DNA of 64,000 nt from Mycobacterium kyogaense (GTDB taxonomy: Bacteria; Actinomycetota; Actinomycetes; Mycobacteriales; Mycobacteriaceae): the NCBI RefSeq assembly GCF_003254575.1, contig NZ_QJUA01000009.1, positions 90,321-154,320 of the forward strand. Direction: 5' to 3'. The notes below the pieces were generated by a model. It ran no database searches. It was not told the DNA's origin and saw only the letters and a program-made list of their open reading frames with translations. This document shows positions 43,049 through 50,914 of this stretch, piece after piece. The translations under genes were made by a program, and so were the position numbers. Position 1 is the stretch's first letter, and the number at the start of each line of letters is the position of its first letter.

Positions 43049-44519
43049 CGTGTGGCGCGGCCAGTGGACCGCAGCGCAGATCGAAGCATTCGCGCAACGT
43101 ATCCAATGTCCGCCGGGCATCTTCGCGGTCGCGCCGGTGCCGGAGCAGGAACGTCAGGGACCCCCGCAATTGGCGGGTCAGCGGATACCAGGAGTCGACA
43201 TTGGACCCGCACCGCAGGAACACCGCATTCGGCAGCCGCTCGAACATGACACTGAGGTTGTGCTGCGACAGGCACAGGATGCCGAACGGAAGGATGACTT
43301 TAGATTTCGCCCGCAGCTCGATCGCGTCCATCTCGTACAGCGGGGCATCCACCAGTCGATCGCGGAAGAGCATGTGCGTCATGAAGTACGCCATGAACGA
43401 GGTCAGATGCATTGTCGCCGAGCGGAGTTGAATCGACAGCACCGATCCGCCGGGTGAGAGGTAGGGCTGATAGGGGCCTGCGTCGCGCAGAACATAACCC
43501 GTGCAGTTGATGATCCAGCTGCCGGGTGCGACCGCCCGGCGTAGCCCGCTGGCGAATGTCATCACCGGGCCGTCGGGTCCGTCGACCACGTCGGTGAAGC
43601 GGTCCATCACGACTTCGCGTAGACCCGCGGCGATGGCGCGGCTCTCCTCGGCCGACATGATGCCCAACACGTAGGTGTCGGCGCCCTGTGTGGGCCACAC
43701 GCCGTAGGTGTCCCGGAACCAGCGGTTGGCCTCGTCTTCGTTGGTGCCGTCGAAGTGGCTGAGCATGTGCGCTCCCGAGACACTCGCCGGGGTGCCCGAC
43801 CACCACCGCCTGCGTCCCCGCGGGAAGGTCTCGTCGCGGCTGAGGAAGTACGTCCCCGAGCCGGCGACCATCGAGATCTCCCGGTGTGGGTCGGCGGTGA
43901 TCAGCGCGTGGGCGGTGTCCATCCCTGTCTTGCCGCCGCCGATCACCCACACCGGAGCGCCGTCCGAGGCGATCTCGTCGACGTCGCAGAAGTTCGGCGA
44001 CACCGAGCGCACCTGGTGGGACTGAACGAGCAGCGGATCGTTCGGCGTGACGGCGAAGCCGGCCGCGTTGATGAGCCGCGGCGTGGTGATCGTGCGCGTG
44101 CGGCCGTCGGCGGCGCTGACGCGCACCGTGGCCATGCCGTCGGATTCGGTGAAACCGTCGAATTCCCAACCGAACAGGGTGTCGACCGTGACCCGCTGGC
44201 GGACGACATCCAGACAGTGGGTGAAGTGGTCGAGCACCTCGGATCGTGTTGCGAGGTGTCTGCGGTCGTGCCCCTGTGTCCACGGGATGTCGCCGGCGGT
44301 GAACCACGGGTGGGGCTGGTGCAGGCGGACGTACGGGTAGGTGTCGACCCACATGCCGCCGACGCGTAGGCGACGGTCGACGAGAATAACTCGCTGCCTC
44401 CGGCCCAGGTATTCCGACGCCACAGCGAGTGCGTTCATCCCGGCCAGGCCTGCGCCGACGATGCACAGATCGCAGCTCTCGGTATCCGTCGAAAGACTCA
44501 CCGTCGAGTCGTCGGTCAC
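43041..44519 (-). CDS. FAD/NAD(P)-binding flavin monooxygenase-like protein
   Basis: 492 residues. The first Rossmann motif is CIVGAGLAGMNALAVA (Gly22-x-Gly24-x-x-Gly27) with the FAD-binding acid in VILVDRRLRVGGMW. A second nucleotide motif, VWVIGGGKTGMDTAHAL, would bind NADPH. RLHQPHPWFTAGDIPW and the TYFLSRDETFPRG region fit flavin-containing monooxygenase or K-oxygenase types. IINCTGYVLRDAG is the ATG-type motif near the FAD. It would hydroxylate or oxidise a small substrate in the cytosol; substrate unknown. It overlaps the convergent permease by 8 bases. Confidence 0.82.
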   Translation of the reverse strand: MTDDSTVSLSTDTESCDLCIVGAGLAGMNALAVASEYLGRRQRVILVDRRLRVGGMWVDTYPYVRLHQPHPWFTAGDIPWTQGHDRRHLATRSEVLDHFTHCLDVVRQRVTVDTLFGWEFDGFTESDGMATVRVSAADGRTRTITTPRLINAAGFAVTPNDPLLVQSHQVRSVSPNFCDVDEIASDGAPVWVIGGGKTGMDTAHALITADPHREISMVAGSGTYFLSRDETFPRGRRRWWSGTPASVSGAHMLSHFDGTNEDEANRWFRDTYGVWPTQGADTYVLGIMSAEESRAIAAGLREVVMDRFTDVVDGPDGPVMTFASGLRRAVAPGSWIINCTGYVLRDAGPYQPYLSPGGSVLSIQLRSATMHLTSFMAYFMTHMLFRDRLVDAPLYEMDAIELRAKSKVILPFGILCLSQHNLSVMFERLPNAVFLRCGSNVDSWYPLTRQLRGSLTFLLRHRRDREDARRTLDTLRECFDLRCGPLAAPHVR

Positions 44520-44650
44520 CGCGTCACCTGCTTCGCTCGTCGCCTCCTGTGCGGGTGCCCGAGACCAGCAAAGCCAAAACCTGAACTTGCGTCGACAAAT
44601 GGCCTACACGGCTATCTCGAGTGCCACCAGCCGCCAGCCGCCCGCACGCT

Positions 44651-44998
44651 CTAGCGTGGTTGAATGTCGCGGGCGTCCATTGTCGACGCCAGCTGAGCAA
44701 CCTCGGGTGGGCCCACCAGGGACATGTCGAATCCCGCGTGATCGTCCACGTAGTCGGCGCTTGCCCGGTACCTCTCGGCGGCGAGAGCCGGATCGGTGCC
44801 CAGCGGATATCCGATGAGCGCTAGCACGCGGTGGCGTGTCGGGTCGACATCCACCCAGACGCCGTGCACCGTGATGCTGTATTTGCGCAGGCTCGCGATG
44901 TGGCGCGGCTAGAACGACGTTGCGTAGTCGCGCACTGCCGCTGCGCTTGGCAGCGTGTAGATGCGCAATTCCGTTGTCCCGCATGTGCTGGTCGTCAT
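44651..44998 (-). pseudogene. NIPSNAP-like small protein gene with an in-frame amber stop
   Basis: 116 codons from ATG 44998 to the stop at 44651, with one internal TAG (44911-44909). Before it: TELRIYTLPSAAAVRDYATSF; after it PRHIASLRKYSITVHGVWVD and VLALIGYPLGTDPALAAERY. Relatives I recall in mycobacteria have Trp at this point (H/F-W-x-RHI), so one G-to-A change (TGG to TAG) explains it. The rest of the frame is intact, so the event is recent. The ATG overlaps the SDR stop (TGATG), showing it was the last gene of the SDR operon. Function of the intact family is unknown. Confidence 0.75.
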
Positions 44999-45873
44999 CA
45001 GTGTCGACTGCCCAGCGGGTCCAGTTGATCGTCGGTGGCGTCGTCGGCGGCTGTGGAGAGGCTCAGCTCCTCCCACTTCTCGTCCGCGGCAAGCAGATCA
45101 CGTCCGGCGGCCGTCGCGTAGCGGTAGGCGTCCGGCCCGACCAGGAGTCGGGTCGGTGGCTCCGGCATCCCGACGACGTCGAGCAACAGCGCGGCCACCT
45201 TGGCGGGGTCACTCGCCCCGATCGTGGCGGTGTTGCTCATCGCCGCGGCCGCTCCGACCGTGGGCTGATACTCGTCGCGGATCGGGTCCACACGCATGGA
45301 CGACCCTGCCCAGTCGGTGCGCATGCCGCCGGGCTCCAACACTGTCACCGTGATACCCAGTGGCGCCACTTCCTGCGCGAGGACGCTGGAGAAGCCGGTG
45401 ACCGCCCACTTGGCCGACTGATAGGCAGCCAGGCCCGGTCGCGTCAGCCGGCCACCCACCGAGGAGATCTGGACGATGTGGCCGCCGCGTTGGGTGCGCA
45501 TGACGGGCAGCGCGGCCTGGGTCAGCCGCACCACACCGAGAAAATTGGTGTCGATCTGGGTCCGGAAGTCGTCGAAGTCGACATCCTCGATCGCCCCGAT
45601 GTTGGCGTACCCAGCGTTGTTCACCAGCACATCGAGCCGTCCAAACTGGTTGACGGTGTGCGTGATTGCGGCCCGAACCTGGCCATCGTCGGTCACATCC
45701 AGTGGGACGACCGACAGTGTCTCGGGGTACTCGGTGGCGAGGTCGTCGAGCGCCGAGGCCGAGCGGACGCCGGCGACCACGCGGTGCCCTGCCCGCAGAG
45801 CTGTCTCGGTGATCGCGCGGCCGAGGCCGCGAGAGGCGCCCGAAACGAGAAAGACGTGCGATTGATCGGTCAT
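44998..45873 (-). CDS. SDR oxidoreductase, classical type
   Basis: 291 residues from ATG 45873 (MTDQSHVFLVSGASRG), with GAGGAG upstream; a longer open frame to 46041 is the shadow of the next SDR. Cofactor motif VSGASRGLGRAI, DVLVNNAGYAN, catalytic Ser in IVQISSVGGR and YQSAK. The C-terminal extension (after residue 230) is typical of SDRs acting on larger substrates such as retinol or steroid types. NADP preference is suggested by Arg after the first loop. It lies between another SDR gene and the NIPSNAP-like pseudogene, all on one strand. Confidence 0.9.
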   Translation of the reverse strand: MTDQSHVFLVSGASRGLGRAITETALRAGHRVVAGVRSASALDDLATEYPETLSVVPLDVTDDGQVRAAITHTVNQFGRLDVLVNNAGYANIGAIEDVDFDDFRTQIDTNFLGVVRLTQAALPVMRTQRGGHIVQISSVGGRLTRPGLAAYQSAKWAVTGFSSVLAQEVAPLGITVTVLEPGGMRTDWAGSSMRVDPIRDEYQPTVGAAAAMSNTATIGASDPAKVAALLLDVVGMPEPPTRLLVGPDAYRYATAAGRDLLAADEKWEELSLSTAADDATDDQLDPLGSRH

Positions 45874-45899
45874 GGGAACTCCTCGTAGGTGATGGGTGA

Positions 45900-46691
45900 T
45901 CAGGAAACGGAACGGATGGTGCCGCCGTCGACGCGGAGGTCGGCTCCGCTGATGTAGCCGGCGTGCGTGCTGGCCAGAAATGTGACAGCAGCGGCGATCT
46001 CCTCGACCCGGCCGAACCGGCCGACGTCGTTGGGAAACCACTGGGAAGACGCAGCCTTCTCGACGTCCGGCCAGGCGGTGCCCCAGCCGTTGGCTGCTGC
46101 CGCTCGAAGGGTCATGTCGCGGACCGGCTCGGTCAGGATCGCCCCAGGGGCCACGATGTTGGCGGTGACGCCTGTGCCGGCCAGTTCGCGAGCCAGGGCC
46201 ACCGTGTAGTTGTGGCGCGCCGCGAGCGTGGCGTTGTAATGCGGTTGCAGCGCCACCGGCTGGATGGCCAGGCCACCGCCGATCGTCACGATGCGACCCC
46301 AGCCGCGTTGTCGCATGCCGGGGACCAGGTGGCGAATCATGCGAACGCCCGTCACTACGTTTGCCTGGTAGATGTCCGTCCAGTCGTCGTCGGTGAGCTC
46401 CGACCAGGTCAGGCCGTCGTAGTAGCCGGCATTGTTGACCAGGACGTCGATCTCGCCCGCGGCGTCGGCAACCGCGGCGGCGCCGGTGGTCGTCGTCAGG
46501 TCACCCAGCGCGGCGACGGCCTCGCCGCCGTTCGCGCGGATGGTGTCGACCACCGCCTGCGTCCTGTTCTGATCGCGTCCATGCACCACGACCGAAGCGC
46601 CCTCTGCTGCCAGCATTTCGGCGATCGCGCGACCGATGCCGGTGCTCGATCCGGTGATCAGTGCGCGTCTCCCCGTCAATCCCATGTCCAC
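45900..46691 (-). CDS. SDR-family protein lacking the catalytic Ser and Lys
   Basis: 263 residues from the GTG at 46691 (GGAG 7-8 bases upstream); the ATG at 46685 is nearly as good. The cofactor fold is intact (ALITGSSTGIGRAIAEML, IDVLVNNAGYYD). At the active site the expected Ser strand reads IVTIGGGLAIQP, and the YxxxK position reads YNATL, so the Ser is Gly and the Lys is Leu. The C-terminal GGTIRSV is normal. Either a non-catalytic binding protein or an enzyme with altered chemistry. It is divergent from a TetR gene, and the operator lies in the 81-base gap. Confidence 0.82.
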   Translation of the reverse strand: MDMGLTGRRALITGSSTGIGRAIAEMLAAEGASVVVHGRDQNRTQAVVDTIRANGGEAVAALGDLTTTTGAAAVADAAGEIDVLVNNAGYYDGLTWSELTDDDWTDIYQANVVTGVRMIRHLVPGMRQRGWGRIVTIGGGLAIQPVALQPHYNATLAARHNYTVALARELAGTGVTANIVAPGAILTEPVRDMTLRAAAANGWGTAWPDVEKAASSQWFPNDVGRFGRVEEIAAAVTFLASTHAGYISGADLRVDGGTIRSVS

Positions 46692-46706
46692 TGGGGTGCT
46701 CCATAT

Positions 46707-46740
46707 CTACAGTCGTATACATACAGGTATACAGACGTAG
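46707..46740. promoter_or_regulatory. Candidate TetR operator between the SDR and tetR genes
   Basis: GTATAC (46715-46720) and GTATAC (46727-46732) flank ATACAG, and CTAC (46707-46710) pairs with GTAG (46737-46740) around the same centre (46723.5). The patch is very AT-rich for this genome and lies in the divergent promoter region. It is a strong candidate for the binding site of the adjacent TetR protein, controlling both sides. Confidence 0.6.
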
Positions 46741-46772
46741 ACTCGGGTCCGTCTATTCCCTACCATGAACGC

Positions 46773-47351
46773 GTGCCCACCCGTTCGTCGCGACCTCGCA
46801 ATGCTGCGGCCACCCGCGAGGCCATCCTGACGTCCGCGGTACGCAATTTCGCACGCGCTGGATATGACGGAGTGGGGGTCCGTGAGATCGCCGGCGATGC
46901 CGGTGTCACCGCCATGTTGGTGAACAGATACTTCGGCTCCAAGGAGCAGCTCTTCGCAGAGGCGGTCGAAGCATCGTTCGCCGCGCCCACATTCGTCGCC
47001 GAGCAGCCGCAATTCTCTGCGCGGGAAACCGCAGCGGCGCTGGTGGCCCGCTCCGCGCCGGACGGCGATGAGCTGGCCCCATTCCTGATCATGCTGCGGT
47101 CGGTTTCGAACCCGCGCTCCGCGGAGATCGTGGTCGACGCCATCGAGCGTCACGTGGGCAGGCGATTGGCGAAACAACTGTCCGGCCCGGGCCGTCAGTT
47201 GCGTAGCGATGTCGTGCTGTCCGTGATCAGCGGAGTGCTCCTCATGCGACGGGTGGTGGGCACCCGAGCTCTCAACAGCCGTGACGCCGAAGGGCTCACC
47301 GACGTTTTGGAGGCCGTGTTCGACGCGATCGTGAAGGCGCCGCCGGGCTGA
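46773..47351 (+). CDS. TetR-family regulator
   Basis: 192 residues from a GTG at 46773 (VPTRSSRPRNAAATREA); the open frame upstream covers the divergent SDR as a shadow, and an ATG at 46765 is out of frame. HTH region: AILTSAVRNFARAGYDGVGV, EIAGDAGVTAMLVNRYFGS, KEQLFAEAVEA. The C-terminal ligand domain has no recognisable class. It is divergent from the SDR pair and overlaps the convergent MFS gene by 56 bases at the 3' end. It probably represses the SDR operon through the GTATAC dyad. Confidence 0.88.
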   Translation: MPTRSSRPRNAAATREAILTSAVRNFARAGYDGVGVREIAGDAGVTAMLVNRYFGSKEQLFAEAVEASFAAPTFVAEQPQFSARETAAALVARSAPDGDELAPFLIMLRSVSNPRSAEIVVDAIERHVGRRLAKQLSGPGRQLRSDVVLSVISGVLLMRRVVGTRALNSRDAEGLTDVLEAVFDAIVKAPPG

Positions 47352-48633
47352 CGCGCAAGCGCACCGTGCCCACTCGGCTCACCGACAGGCACATGACCGC
47401 TGCGACGGCGCACAGCCCGGCCGCCACGTAGAACGCGAGGTCGTAGTCGCCGCGCAGGTCGCGAATCCAGCCGGCGCCTGCCGCGGCGGCTGCAGCGCCG
47501 AGCTGGTGCGAGGCGAACACCCACCCGAAGACGATCGGCGTCTTGTCACCGAAGTAATTGCGGCACAGCGCAATTGTCGGAGGCACCGTGGCCACCCAGT
47601 CGAGGCCGTAGAAGATGATGAACACCCACGTTCCCGGCTCGGCGTGGGGAGAGAGCAGCGCCGGAAGCGCGAGAAGCGACAGCCCGCGCCCGGTGTAGTA
47701 GATGACCAGCAGCACCCGGGCGTCGACTCGATCGGTCAACCATCCGGAGAACACCGTGCCCGCGACGTCGAGGATGCCGACCACGGCGAGTAGGCCGGCG
47801 GCCACCGTCGTCGGCATCCCGTGGTCGTTGGCTGCGGGGATGAAGTGGGTGCCGATCAGCCCGTTGGTGGTCATGCCGCAGATCGCGAAGCTGCCCGCCA
47901 GCAACCAGAACGCCGGCACCCGCGCACCCAGCACCAGCCCGGAGAACGCTGCGGCGAAACTGCTGCCGGGTGGGCGTGGCGCCGGTCCCGTGTCGACGGA
48001 CGGCTGCTGGCCGTAGCGGCCAAGGCCCTTGTCCTGCGGCCAGTTTCGCATCAGCAACAGCACGGGTGGTATCACGGCGAGCGCCGCGGCGGCGACCAGA
48101 AGCGATGCCCAGCGCCACCCGTGATGCGTTGTGATGGCGGCGACCACCGGCAGGAAGATCAGCTGTCCCGTCGCGCTGGCCGCGGTCAGCACCCCGGTGA
48201 CCAGTCCCCGGTGCGCGTCGAACCACCGGGTCGCGATCGTGGCCACGAATCCAATCGAGATGGCGCCGGTTCCGGTGCCGACGAGCACGCCCCACAGCAG
48301 GACCAGCTGCCAGCTCGCGGTCATCGTGACGCTGAGCGCGCTGCCGGCCGCGATCAGCGTCAGTGCGACGGTCAGCACCGGGCGAATGCCGAAGCGATCC
48401 ATCAGTGCCGCGGCGAACGGCGCGGTGAGGCCGAACAACGTCATGTTCACCGACATCGCTAGTCCGACCGTTCCGTGCGACCAGCCGAACTCGTGGTGCA
48501 GCGGGTTCATCATCACCCCGGGCACGGAGCGGAAGCCGGCGGCGCCGAGCAGCGCGATGAAGCTGACGGCCGCCACCACCCAGGCCCAGTGCAGGCGGAT
48601 GGTGCTGCGCGCAGAGCGGTCTGTCACTGTCAC
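47296..48633 (-). CDS. MFS transporter, OFA/monocarboxylate-like
   Basis: 445 residues from a GTG at 48633 (GTG at 48627 is an alternative). About 12 membrane helices. Features: WAWVVAAVSFIALLGAAGF, HHEFGWSHGTVGLAMSVNM, LMDRFGIRPVLTVALTLI (motif A-like), RWFDAHRGLVTGVLTAAS and GWLTDRVDARVLLVIYYTG. The pattern, with the R-G-L-x-x-G turn in helix 5, resembles the oxalate/formate or monocarboxylate group. Substrate unknown. The 3' end overlaps the tetR gene; the start is 81 bases from the divergent GlxA-type regulator, which may control it. Confidence 0.86.
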   Translation of the reverse strand: MTVTDRSARSTIRLHWAWVVAAVSFIALLGAAGFRSVPGVMMNPLHHEFGWSHGTVGLAMSVNMTLFGLTAPFAAALMDRFGIRPVLTVALTLIAAGSALSVTMTASWQLVLLWGVLVGTGTGAISIGFVATIATRWFDAHRGLVTGVLTAASATGQLIFLPVVAAITTHHGWRWASLLVAAAALAVIPPVLLLMRNWPQDKGLGRYGQQPSVDTGPAPRPPGSSFAAAFSGLVLGARVPAFWLLAGSFAICGMTTNGLIGTHFIPAANDHGMPTTVAAGLLAVVGILDVAGTVFSGWLTDRVDARVLLVIYYTGRGLSLLALPALLSPHAEPGTWVFIIFYGLDWVATVPPTIALCRNYFGDKTPIVFGWVFASHQLGAAAAAAGAGWIRDLRGDYDLAFYVAAGLCAVAAVMCLSVSRVGTVRLRVSPAAPSRSRRTRPPKRR

Positions 48634-48714
48634 CGCTCGACTATGACGGCAGAGCGGCCCGACGACTAGTGGCAAGACTGCCGTTATGCGTCAAAAACAT
48701 GCCATCATGGCGTC

Positions 48715-49683
48715 ATGTCCGCCCACCGGGTCGTCGTGCTCCTGCTCGAACCTGTCATCGGCTTCGACGCCGCGATCGCCCCGACGCTGTTCGGCGCGGC
48801 CAGCAGCCCCGAGGGCGCACCGCTGTACGAGGTTCTCACCTGCGGGCTGACGGCCGATCCGGTACTCGCCAACACGGGGTTCTCGATGATCCCGGCCGCC
48901 GGGGCCGAGGCCCTGGCCACCGCCGACACCGTGGTGGTCCCCGGCACGCGTTATCAGCCCGCTCGCGTCGACGGCCGGCTCGAACCACAGGTGGCCGAGG
49001 CGCTGGCGGCGATCCCGCCCACGGCGCGCGTCGTCTCGATCTGCACAGGCGCCTTCGTGCTCGCTGCGGCAGGGCTCCTCGACGGCCGGCCCGCTACCAC
49101 CCACTGGCAGCACGCCGACACGCTGCGCGCACTGTATCCGCGGGTGTTGCTTGACGAGAATGTCCTGTTGGTCGACGACGGGGACGTGCTGACCTCAGCG
49201 GGCCTTGCCGCAGGTATCGACCTGTGTCTGCACATCATTCGGCGCGACCACGGAACACAGGTGGCGAACGCGGTCGCGCGCTACTGCGTCGTACCGCCGT
49301 GGCGCGAGGGCGGCCAAGCGCAGTTCATCGAAAGTCACTTGCCGGTAGATGATTTCGCATCGACGGCGGCGACCAGAACCTGGGCGGCGCAGAATCTGCA
49401 CGAACCGTTGACGATCGGCCGGCTCGCCGAGCACGCCGGCATGAGCACGCGTACGTTCATCCGCCGGTTCCGCGAGGAGACCGGCCAGCCACCCGGAGAA
49501 TGGATCCGCAACCGCCGCATCGACCGTGCCCGTGAGCTACTCGAGGGCCACGACCTCAGTGTCGACGAGGTCGCCCGACGGTCGGGGCTCGGCTCCGGCG
49601 GCAATCTCCGGCATCACCTGCGCCGCGGACTGGGCATGTCGCCGTCGAGTTATCGCAAGGTCTTCGCCGGCCACGATCGCTAG
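48715..49683 (+). CDS. GlxA-type regulator: DJ-1/PfpI domain fused to AraC HTH
   Basis: 322 residues. Residues 1-170 form a class I glutamine amidotransferase-like (DJ-1/PfpI) domain: RVVVLLLEPVIGFDAAIAPT, VVPGTRYQ and VSICTGAFVLAAAGLLDG, with Cys at the nucleophile elbow. Residues about 215-320 are an AraC-type double HTH: LTIGRLAEHAGMSTRTFIRR, RIDRARELLEG and VDEVARRSGLGSGGNLRHHL. Such proteins sense small metabolites. It is divergent from the MFS gene, its likely target. A perfect GCCAT-C-ATGGC dyad (48701-48711) sits just before the ATG. Confidence 0.92.
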   Translation: MSAHRVVVLLLEPVIGFDAAIAPTLFGAASSPEGAPLYEVLTCGLTADPVLANTGFSMIPAAGAEALATADTVVVPGTRYQPARVDGRLEPQVAEALAAIPPTARVVSICTGAFVLAAAGLLDGRPATTHWQHADTLRALYPRVLLDENVLLVDDGDVLTSAGLAAGIDLCLHIIRRDHGTQVANAVARYCVVPPWREGGQAQFIESHLPVDDFASTAATRTWAAQNLHEPLTIGRLAEHAGMSTRTFIRRFREETGQPPGEWIRNRRIDRARELLEGHDLSVDEVARRSGLGSGGNLRHHLRRGLGMSPSSYRKVFAGHDR

Positions 49684-49730
49684 CCGAAACGGGTCCAAAC
49701 GCCGCCCGAGGCCATCGCTACTCTCGAATC

Positions 49731-50153
49731 ATGCAGATCACCGGCGCCTTCCTCGCCGAGCACGCCGAGATCGTGGACGGCAAGCTCAACGTGAGGGGAG
49801 GCGTTCTCGACGTCGTCAAGGCTCCGGCGATAGGCCTGACGAACGAGAACGGGGAGCAGTTGGCCCTCCCACTCAGCCTGGTGACGCTGATGCAGGCGGG
49901 GCCAGACGACGAGGGCCGGCCGTATCGCATGACGCTGGAGGTGGTCGCGTCCAACGGCGACATCATCGTGCTGGGCGACCAGGAGGTCCCCGGCGGACAC
50001 CCTGAGGGAGAGAACCACTTCTGGATCAGTGACTTCGGGCTCACCACCCGGGCGACCGGACGCATGGCGCTGATCGCCAGCATCGAAGGCGGCGGCAGCG
50101 TCAGTGTTCCGGTGTTCGTCGAGCGGGTCGACCGTCACCCGCCCGCCGGGTGA
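49731..50153 (+). CDS. DUF6941-type protein
   Basis: 140 residues from ATG 49731. Mostly beta-strand, with MQITGAFLAEHAEIVDGKLNV at the start, then GGVLDVVKAP and a C-terminal SISVPVFVER-like strand (GGGSVSVPVFVERV). The AxxAEVxDGKLxVxGG pattern is the one I associate with DUF6941 proteins, which are small and often found in actinobacteria. No membrane segment or signal. Function unknown. It is followed 18 bases later by a membrane-anchored protein gene on the same strand, so they may be co-transcribed. Confidence 0.7.
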   Translation: MQITGAFLAEHAEIVDGKLNVRGGVLDVVKAPAIGLTNENGEQLALPLSLVTLMQAGPDDEGRPYRMTLEVVASNGDIIVLGDQEVPGGHPEGENHFWISDFGLTTRATGRMALIASIEGGGSVSVPVFVERVDRHPPAG

Positions 50154-50171
50154 GCGTCTCCGGTGGCCGGC

Positions 50172-50903
50172 ATGCAACGCAGTCCGGATGAGCGTCGGCG
50201 CCGAATACCTCCGGTGGCTAATCGCGCGTGCAGCGTCCGCAGGCTGCGGCTCCTTCTTGCGCTGACGAACGTCGTCCTCGTCGTTGTCGGCGTGCTCGTG
50301 GTCTCCGACCCGACGCGGCGGGACGCCCGCGGCGCCGGTCGGCCGGACTTGCCCGACCTCCACGTCCTCACCGACACCATGCCCGTCGACGAGAGCGCAG
50401 TGCCGTCGTTACCCGGCACGCAGTGGGGCACCATCATCGCCGTCCCCCAGGGTGGGCCCGCCCCGGTCCAGCCGCCTGAATGCGGAGTGTTCCTCTCGCA
50501 GGGAGAGGTCACCCAGAAGGCCTTGGCGATGCGCTCGTCGGGCGGTGCGGCGATCGGCATCGAACTCGCCGTCACACCGCAGCGTGTCCAGGTCCATGGT
50601 CTGCCCGACCGGTGTGCGTCGTTCTCGCTGACCACGCCCGAGCTGCACTCCGCCACCCGTGTCGAACCCGCAGACTTCGGTTCCACTGCGCCAGAAGCGA
50701 TCAGCGTGCTGATGCACACGCGAACGACCACGAAAACGCAGTCGCTGGCGTGGGACATCGCGATGATCGTCGGCGTCCACCGCGGGCTGTTGGTGACGGC
50801 GGAGTACACCCCCGGACCTCACGGCGCTGCCTTAGATCCCGCGTTGGCGGAACAACTTCCGGCACTGTACGAGGCTCAGACAACGCGATTGGACAAGAGC
50901 TGA
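50172..50903 (+). CDS. Membrane-anchored extracytoplasmic protein, unknown function
   Basis: 243 residues from ATG 50172 (a GTG at 50163 adds three codons). A basic N terminus (PDERRRRIPPVANRACSVRRLR) precedes one hydrophobic anchor (LLLALTNVVLVVVGVLVVSD), then an extracytoplasmic domain of about 190 residues with two cysteines (PPECGVF and DRCASFS) that could form a disulfide. The layout resembles the PknH-C/DUF5642-type sensor-like proteins of mycobacteria, but the match is loose. Function unknown. Convergent with the exported Pro/Thr-rich protein gene. Confidence 0.6.
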   Translation: MQRSPDERRRRIPPVANRACSVRRLRLLLALTNVVLVVVGVLVVSDPTRRDARGAGRPDLPDLHVLTDTMPVDESAVPSLPGTQWGTIIAVPQGGPAPVQPPECGVFLSQGEVTQKALAMRSSGGAAIGIELAVTPQRVQVHGLPDRCASFSLTTPELHSATRVEPADFGSTAPEAISVLMHTRTTTKTQSLAWDIAMIVGVHRGLLVTAEYTPGPHGAALDPALAEQLPALYEAQTTRLDKS

Positions 50904-50914
50904 GCCGCAGGAAG

